A DNA stretch of 64,000 nucleotides from Diphasiastrum complanatum (lineage: Eukaryota; Streptophyta; Lycopodiopsida; Lycopodiales; Lycopodiaceae), in the NCBI GenBank assembly GCA_029204225.1, contig CM055111.1, forward strand, positions 19,785,003 through 19,849,002. Reading direction: 5' to 3'. The notes beneath the pieces were generated by a model that did not search any database, was not told the DNA's origin, and saw only the letters and a program-made list of their open reading frames with translations. Shown here piece by piece: positions 57,306 through 64,000 of the stretch. Both the position numbers and the translations under genes were made by a program. Position 1 is the first letter of the stretch. Each line of letters opens with the position of its first letter.

Positions 57306-59890
57306 CCCATACCTTGAGGTTTTTTACCTTTCACCTCATTGCTTTCGTCATCATGCCATAGTCGTGGAGCAGATGGATCTATTTGAAACAAAACTTCGGT
57401 AACATAAAATAGAGATTCTTGCACTAAGCATCCCTCTGACATGCTTCTCTCTGGCCTTGCCTTCTGACGCACAAAATCTTTCAACACTTTCATGAATCTC
57501 TCCAAGAAAAACATCCACCTACATAAAATTTTAACACATCAATGAGAACATTCTGTTATTTATATTTTGAAAAAATCACACTACATTTATTGAAACTACT
57601 AAAATCAAATTCAAGTGTATTATACCTTGAGTGCACAAGACTGGCAATACCAACTTCTTGGACCAAGTGCACAAGCAGATGCACCTGTATGTCTAGGATA
57701 GAAGCTGGAAAATCCCTCTCAAGCATATATACAGCCTCCACCATATCTTCTTGTTTTGTTTGCACGTCTATCTCACGAATCTCCTTACCACACATCCATC
57801 TACATCATGTTTGTAGTATAACTAGATTTTAGTACGTTCATATTATTTTATCAAACTTGTATTAGAAAAAAACAAAATTTCATAAGATATCGATGTAAAT
57901 AAAAAAAATCAAGTACTTGACAACGGATGCTAATTTGTAAATGGCATCACGAAGTTGACCAGTTAGACAGCCACGAATGCACATTGGAAATATGTACTCG
58001 ACCATCTTCAACCAATTGTGAGATTTTAGACCATGGAGTTTTCCTTCAGTTGTGAATGATGTTCGTAGTGAACGAGCAAAACCCGTTGGTGTTCTCATCT
58101 CTCAAATGACTGACCATACGTACTTATACTCTTCTTTCGTAAGAATCCAAGGGGCTCTTGGAATACTATAGGTATCTCCATCAGAACATAATTTTGGCCG
58201 ATACTCTTTTTTTGTTTTTGATTCTTGTAGATCATGCCTGACAGAAATATTGTCTTTGTCGCCCACCAAGTGTTTCCATATTGATTCACCCACATTTTTT
58301 AATATGTGCATAGGATCAAGCAAGTAATTGATCAAAAGGTTATTCCAATATGGTATACAATGAAAGATGGATAGTCTTTTCATACCATTGATTGGCTTAG
58401 TCTCGGATTCAATCCAAAGTTTGTGCCAATCGGCCACGGACATTCTCTTTGGAGGCATTCTTGTTTCTGATCTTCCTCCAAAGCCTCTTCTATGAGCATT
58501 TCTAAATGGATGATTTTCATCATGCAAGTACTTGCGATGATTTTCATACACAACTTTGTTTAAATGACGTGAGTGGCGAGCATCAATATTTGGTCCACAA
58601 ATGAGACATGCGTGATATCCAAAAGTTGTAAAACCTAAAAGAATCAAATCCAATTCGTGTTACAAATAGAATTCTTTTAAAGCATAAATATTGCATGCAT
58701 AAAAAATAAATATAGTCACCTGAACAATCGCCCAATCCTGGAAAGTCATGCATAGTCCACATTAACATCGCACGCAACAAAAATGTTTTGTCTTGAAGTG
58801 GACGTGAGATGTCATATGCTTGGACTCCCTTCCATAGTAGTTCTAGTTCCTCAATCGATGGTGCAAAGTAGATATCCATATTTTTTACTTTATGTTTTCC
58901 AGGAATTAGAAGTGCTAGTATGAGATGTCCTTTTTTGATGATTAGCCAAGGTGGAATGTTATAGTTGACCAACACCACTGGCCAAGTAGACCACGTGCTT
59001 GACATTTTTCCAAAGGGGTTAACCCCGTCTGTTGCAAGTCCAAATATTATATTTCTTGTTTCACTTGCGAAACATGGATATTCTTTGTCAATGTGTTTCC
59101 ATGCAGGAGAGTCTGAGGGTACTCTCATGATCTCATCCGAAGAACGATGACTAGCATGCCAATTCACAAGTTCTGCAAGAGACTTGCAACGAAACATAGA
59201 AAGAAGAGGAGGTTCTACAGAAGGTATGTGAGGTGATGTGGGATGGATAGAATCGATGTGAGGTGTCGTGGGATGGATAGAATCGATGTGAGGTGTCATG
59301 AGATAGATAGAATCGATGTGTGGTGACATCGTGGAATGAATATAATCCATAGTAGAATTTGCGTGAGGTGTTGTGGGATGGATAGAATCCATGTGAGGTG
59401 TCGTGGAATGAATAGAATCTATGTGTGGTAATATCGTGGGATGAATAGATTCCATGGAAAGATCTATGTGAGGTGTGGTGGAGTGAGTGATGTGCAAAAT
59501 GGAAAGATTCATAACTTTCACATCATGAGGTGTGTAGTGACTAGTGACATCATTCTGATCATCAAAAAGATCTTCGTCTAATGCCAAAGATGATCCAAAA
59601 TCGATATTTCTTATCTTGTTGATAAGATTGTCAATCGACGTGTTATAAGACATTGACATCAATGTATTATTCTACAAGAGTGAAACATTACACAAGCATT
59701 TGTTTTATTTTTTTTAAAAAAATTATAAATATGTGTATGGTAAGAACATGACTAATGTACCTCCAAATCCACATCGGGCTCCTCAATGTGCTTTCCAAAC
59801 TTCCACAGATGTTGCGCCACTATTTGTCTTTCTCAAATTTTCAATCCTTTGCATTGTTTGCACTCGCAATATATCTTTTCATTATATCTA
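57306..59890 (-). pseudogene. TNP2-like CACTA transposase, copy B
   Basis: Best-preserved transposase in the window. Exons on the minus strand: (1) about 59890-59761, YCECKQCKGLKI then IVAQHLWKFG, a transposase-associated zinc-binding motif, with one TGA; (2) about 59662-58720, HID-rich repeats, then ASETRNIIFGLATDGVNPFG and MWTMHDFPGLGDCSG; (3) 58634-57917, FTTFGYHACLICGP, KRLSIFHCIPYWNNLLIN, LLDPMHILKNVG, RAPWILTKEEY, a TGA at 58102-58104, then GLKSHNWLKMVEYIFPMCI; (4) 57799-57626, WMCGKEIREID and HLLVHLVQEVG; (5) from 57518, WMFFLERFMKVLKDFVRQKARP. All introns have GT-AG borders and phases that fit. The C terminus, including DUF4216, is cut off by gypsy sequence. Two stops and the lost end make it inactive. 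Confidence 0.88.
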
Positions 59891-60869
59891 TTTTGAAATT
59901 ATTTTCATTTTACAATTACAGAAATGATTAGCTTAATGTTACAAGCTAATTTATATGTGTATAAATACAGTCCTAAGTTTTAAACAAATAATTATATAGT
60001 ACCTGCGATCTAGGTCGAGGCTAGGCACCATAACTTGATGGAGATGATGTTCCACTAAGTCTTTGCTCAAGCATTTGTGCTTTTTTTTATGATTTCATTT
60101 TGTAATAATATTGCATCTTCTTTAACTTTTTGCTATCTTGTGAAGGCGTCATGCTTTAAACAATCGTAGAAAAAAAACAAAAAAGTTATATTCAACACAC
60201 AATGCTGCAAATCCAAATGTTAAGTACATAATATCTACTGTACATTTAATAAATATATCTGTTTCAAGACATTTTCTCAGTAGAAGACATTTTCGCTAAT
60301 GAACGATTAAATTTTATCTGCAATTTTTTGACAAGCATGCTAATGATATTGACAAAATACACTTGTTAAAATATACAGTTAAAATTGATATGTACACACA
60401 AATTTAACAAGATCCATGAATATTTTTATCACTAAAACATTTAGATACCTTACCAATGTCAAGTTGCTTGAACAAATATGACATTGTCTTACTCATGAAG
60501 AAAAGAAGCAGATTCAAGCAAACTATGAAATAGAATTGTGATTTCTCTTAACTATTTAGAAAACTAAGTAGTAATTAATACATATTTGTCATTTTTATAA
60601 AATCATCAAAATCTTCAAAATCCCAAGTTTGGAAAAATCAAGTGCTTGAATTTGATACTTACATGTGAAACAACTCTATTTTGGTCCCTATCGCTTGACA
60701 TAGCCCATTGAATAATCATAATTAACTAGCATCAAAGTTCAAATTTGATGCCTAACATGTGGTTTTGATGTTGATCACTCGACATGGCTGATGAAGGGAT
60801 TAGATTCAACTAGTTTCAAATCTACTGTAAATGAGATCTAATGACTTAGAAGATCTAGTAGAAGAGTTA
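59891..60869. other. CACTA spacer, no gene
   Basis: Counterpart of 16655-17640. AT-rich, no open frame of note. Confidence 0.6.
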
Positions 60870-61380
60870 GCAAATGGTTGCTTTCAAGCCTTTGAGAATA
60901 GCCTCCTTTGCTTAAATATGTTTACAATGCAAGTATCATAATAGAGCAAACACCTTCCTTAAAATGAACATCTAAACCACTATCCATTAGTTGCCCAACA
61001 CCAAGCAAGCTCCTAGTAAGATTAGAAACATAGAGTACATTTTCTATATCCAATCTTTTAGAGGATCCAAGACTTAAAGAGATCCAAGACTAGCCTCACT
61101 CTCAATCCACCATGTGTCATTGGAGTAGCTCTTGCTTGTTGGTGTAGATGCCATCAAGGATGAATCAACTTCATCCTCATAATCCTCAATGGTAAGTTGT
61201 CTTGCTTACTCTCATCTTGTGCATTCTTATGTTTGTCACTGGGATGCAAAGTGCCTTCCACAAAAGAAGCACTTTTGTTTGGCTTTGTCTTTCTTCTTTC
61301 CTTTAGAGCTTAATTCTTGATCATCATCACTTTTGCCATGCTTTGGATTTTCTTCTTGGACTTCCATTATGCAATACATT
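60870..61380 (-). pseudogene. Old copia gag-protease fragment, copy B
   Basis: Counterpart of 17640-18150 with the same decayed DTWWIESEAS protease site. A one-base deletion near 61196 relative to copy A breaks the frame upstream of it. Confidence 0.6.
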
Positions 61381-61389
61381 TAGATTGAT

Positions 61390-62300
61390 TGTTTTTTATC
61401 ACTTATCAATGGAATTGATCCCTACCATGCGATATAGCTCAAATTTATTGTCTATCACTTGAGATAAGACATTGAGTGATCAAGTTAGAGTAATTTCGAG
61501 TTTACGACATTCATGTAACTTTGAATGTTGTGCTTACATGTGAGACAACTCAATTCTAGTCCTAATTACTCATCATTGTTTTTTGAGTGATCATAATTGA
61601 CCAACATCACATCGAATAGCTCAATTTTGGTGTCTATCAATGTAAATAGCCCCATTTTGGTGTCTCTATCACTCAAGAAAGTCAAAATTTTCTACCTAAC
61701 ATATGATTTTGTTGCTTATCACTTGACATGGCTCTATCAAGTGACTAGACTCAACAAGTAATATATTAAGACAACTCAAGTTCAACCCCTTGTCAAACCC
61801 CTATTACACGTGATGACTTAAATTTTATGTCTATGCGTGGTTTTGTTGCTTATCACTCGACATAGCTCATCAAGTGATCAGACTCAACCAATCCCAAGTC
61901 TAATTTACTAAGATAGCTCATATCACATGAGATAACTAAAATTTTATGTGTATATTTTGGAATAGCTCACTTTTGGTGCATATCACTAAAGGTTTCTCAT
62001 AAAGTGACCAAATTTGAGGAATTGTGTGCTCATGAAATAGATTAAAGTCAATTCCCATCACTTTAGATAGTTCAAATCTAATGTCCAATACAAGATCTTG
62101 GTCCTTATCACTTGACATAGAAGATTGAGTGACTGAACTTGGTCAATCTATGATTTGGAACAATCAATTTTGGCCCTGATAGATTGAATCTAGTCCTTGG
62201 GCAGGATGATTAGTTTGTTGCTTGGAAGGACAAGAGAGCAATAGTTTTATTTTAAGAAGAGATTATGGCAGCAGAGATCTAATATAGGAGCATGAGCACT
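61390..62300. repeat. Degenerate internal repeats, copy B
   Basis: Counterpart of 18160-18960. It has the same recurring phrases and no gene. Confidence 0.6.
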
Positions 62301-62970
62301 TCAACAGATGGACATTGCAAATGCTCAATTTTTTCTTGTCCCCTATCACCATCTCAAGAAAAATCCATTTTACGCTCTCAATGATCTTCTGAAATCAAAT
62401 TCAACTGTGATACAATCAATTAGTCATGGCGATCCTGTTAGCATTGCTGGTAGCACCTCTGCACAAGACCACAACCAAGTATTTCACAAACAAAGATGTT
62501 TGATCCATTCCTCGATGCTAGCAGTCATCTAACAACGTCCGCCGAGTTATTTCCTTTCCATCCACTCAACACAAAATCCAAAAATACCCCACCACATTCC
62601 CTTGCACTCTTGTCAATTGCTCTCATCTCCCTCCATCAACAATCCCTTAACGAAAAAAACCCACCTCCAATCCCTCCTCGGATTCCACCCACAAAGATTT
62701 CAGATCTCTTAATCTTCCTTCAACTGGCTTTAACCGCACAGCACACAACCATGTTCCTCGAAATCTGTTAGCTCATTGGTACAATACCTCATGGAAGTAG
62801 TAGTATATATAGCGTTCCTCAGTGTATTACAAAAAAGAAGAAGGAAGATTGCACCCAGCTTAACACATGTTTTTTTATTTTTAAAAAAGTTTCCGACCCA
62901 GTACGTTCTGACCTAAAAGGGTCGGAAAGGGTTTCTAAGGGACACATATATAAATATGTCTATCAATGTA

Positions 62971-63840
62971 AATAGCCCCATTTTGGTGTCTCTATCACTC
63001 GAGAAAGTCAAAAGTTGCTACCTAACATATGATTTTGTTGCTTATTACTTGACATGGCTCTATCAAGTGACTAGACTCAACAAGTAATATATCAAGACAA
63101 CTCAAGTTCAACTCCTTGTCAAACCCCTATTACACGTGATGACGTAAATTTTATGTCTATGCGTGGTTTTGTTGCTTATCACTCGACATGGCTCATCAAG
63201 TGATCAGACTCAACCAATCCCAGGTCTAGTATACTGAGATAGCTCATATCACATGAGATAAGGGTCGGAAAGGGTTTCTAAGGGACACATATATAACAAA
63301 TTGATTAATACTTTATAAACTAAATAATGTCCACAACTTATATGCGCCATCAAACCACATATTTACATTTGTCATTTTTTTTAAATCACAAAATTCTCTT
63401 AAACACATGGTCATTTTGTACCAACCATATCAAATCATCTACTTGTCTTATATCAAATCAAAATACAATTAATACTCATTTGTCTTTTGCAAAAAGTCAT
63501 CAAAATCTTGAAAAAAAACATGGTCCTCTTATACCCAAAATATGTCATATCAATCACATGCTTTTGTCCTTAAAAATTCATGCTTTAAAATATGTCATTT
63601 CACCCACATGCTTTTGTCCTCAAAATTAGAGTCAAATCATTTTTTTAGTTCCATAATTTGTCATTTTGACAAACCACTCGACATATGACACATTCCAAGC
63701 CGTAATCACAGATTTCCATGCAAAAGAAAATTGCGTTGCACTGCCACGAGTGGCAAAAAAATGCGTGGCAGAGCCACGCGGCACTTGAAATCTGGAAAAT
63801 GAATATAAAGGCCCTCATTCAATATTTCTCCATGCTTTCT
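62971..63840 (+). repeat. Single 1248-bp-type unit, copy B
   Basis: Aligns with each of the three units at 26113-29480 but is present once, followed directly by the leader of the next gene. Palindrome GCCACGAGTGGC at 63743 and TATAAA at 63804 keep the 61-bp spacing. Confidence 0.9.
63743..63809 (+). promoter_or_regulatory. Predicted promoter of Transposase_24-like gene, copy B
   Basis: Same arrangement as at 29380-29446. The gene it would serve lies beyond the end of the window. Confidence 0.5.
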
Positions 63841-64000
63841 TGTGGATTTGACGCTCTCAAGCTCTCACACTCAAACTCTCACTCTCAAGCTCTCACTCTC
63901 AGGCTTTCAATCTCTCATTTCTCTCTCTCTTTCAATCTCTCACTCTCAATTGTTTATTTCTTTTCACTCCTCTCCACTTTTTTCTCAATCTCTCCACTCT
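63841..64000 (+). other. CT-rich leader, cut by window end
   Basis: Matches 29471-29605, the leader of the Transposase_24-like gene in copy A, with a few extra CTCTCAAG or CTCTCAGG units. The coding start would be expected about 300 bp beyond the window. Confidence 0.8.

Larger units (their letters stand above)
58250..62970. repeat. Segmental duplicate, right copy (CACTA B)
   Basis: Same orientation and order as 15451-19720. It contains the full N-terminal transposase exons that copy A lost and the uninterrupted copia target site TGTAAATAGCCCC at about 62967. Confidence 0.9.

Overview
The window looks like nuclear DNA of a land plant with a large, AT-rich, transposon-dominated genome. Supporting signs are Ty1/copia elements primed by initiator tRNA-Met, CACTA (En/Spm-type) transposase genes with short plant-type introns, dinucleotide microsatellites, and one ancestral host gene with a plastid-type organisation. 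I cannot name the species. No rRNA, intact tRNA, CRISPR array or bacterial-style operon is visible.

Layout. From 1 to 4.9 kb the DNA is degraded and holds no gene I recognise. From 4.9 to 7.9 kb two broken copia elements abut head to head. From 9.2 to 10.6 kb lies an inverted, broken duplicate of the 3' end of the host gene found at 38.7-41.4 kb, cut by a GC-rich insertion and ended by an LTR (10.6-11.4 kb). From 12.6 to 15.45 kb is a copia element truncated inside its integrase. From 15.45 to about 33.3 kb is a composite CACTA element (copy A): a TNP2-like transposase on the minus strand, a repeat-filled spacer, a young nearly intact copia element at 19.7-26.1 kb, a three-unit tandem array of a 1248-bp promoter-bearing repeat, a Transposase_24-like gene on the plus strand, a 1.1-kb foldback and palindromic subterminal repeats. 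A lone LTR follows at 33.4-34.4 kb.

From 36.5 to 37 kb is another copia-type LTR. From 38.7 to 41.4 kb is the one host-type gene: a predicted EamA/DMT-family (plastid-type) transporter with four exons and coherent splice phases but an in-frame TGA, so probably a pseudogene. A minute tRNA-derived SINE with a perfect 16-bp target duplication sits in its 3' end.

From 43 to 57.3 kb is a mosaic of remnants: unrecognised coiled-coil-like reading frames, a minus-strand copia fragment carrying a microsatellite-rich insertion, the C-terminal half of a second TNP2-like transposase, an array of GGATAATCCA palindromes, the 3' end of a second Transposase_24-like gene, a broken SET-domain reading frame next to a TNP2-like N terminus, and a Ty3/gypsy protease. 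From 57.3 kb to the end is copy B of the CACTA element. It has a better preserved TNP2-like gene, the same spacer, a single promoter-repeat unit instead of three, and the empty site for the young copia element.

The order of events can be read. An old copia fragment lies in both CACTA copies, so it predates their separation. The 19.7-kb copia insertion, and a 435-bp deletion removing the transposase N terminus, affect copy A only.
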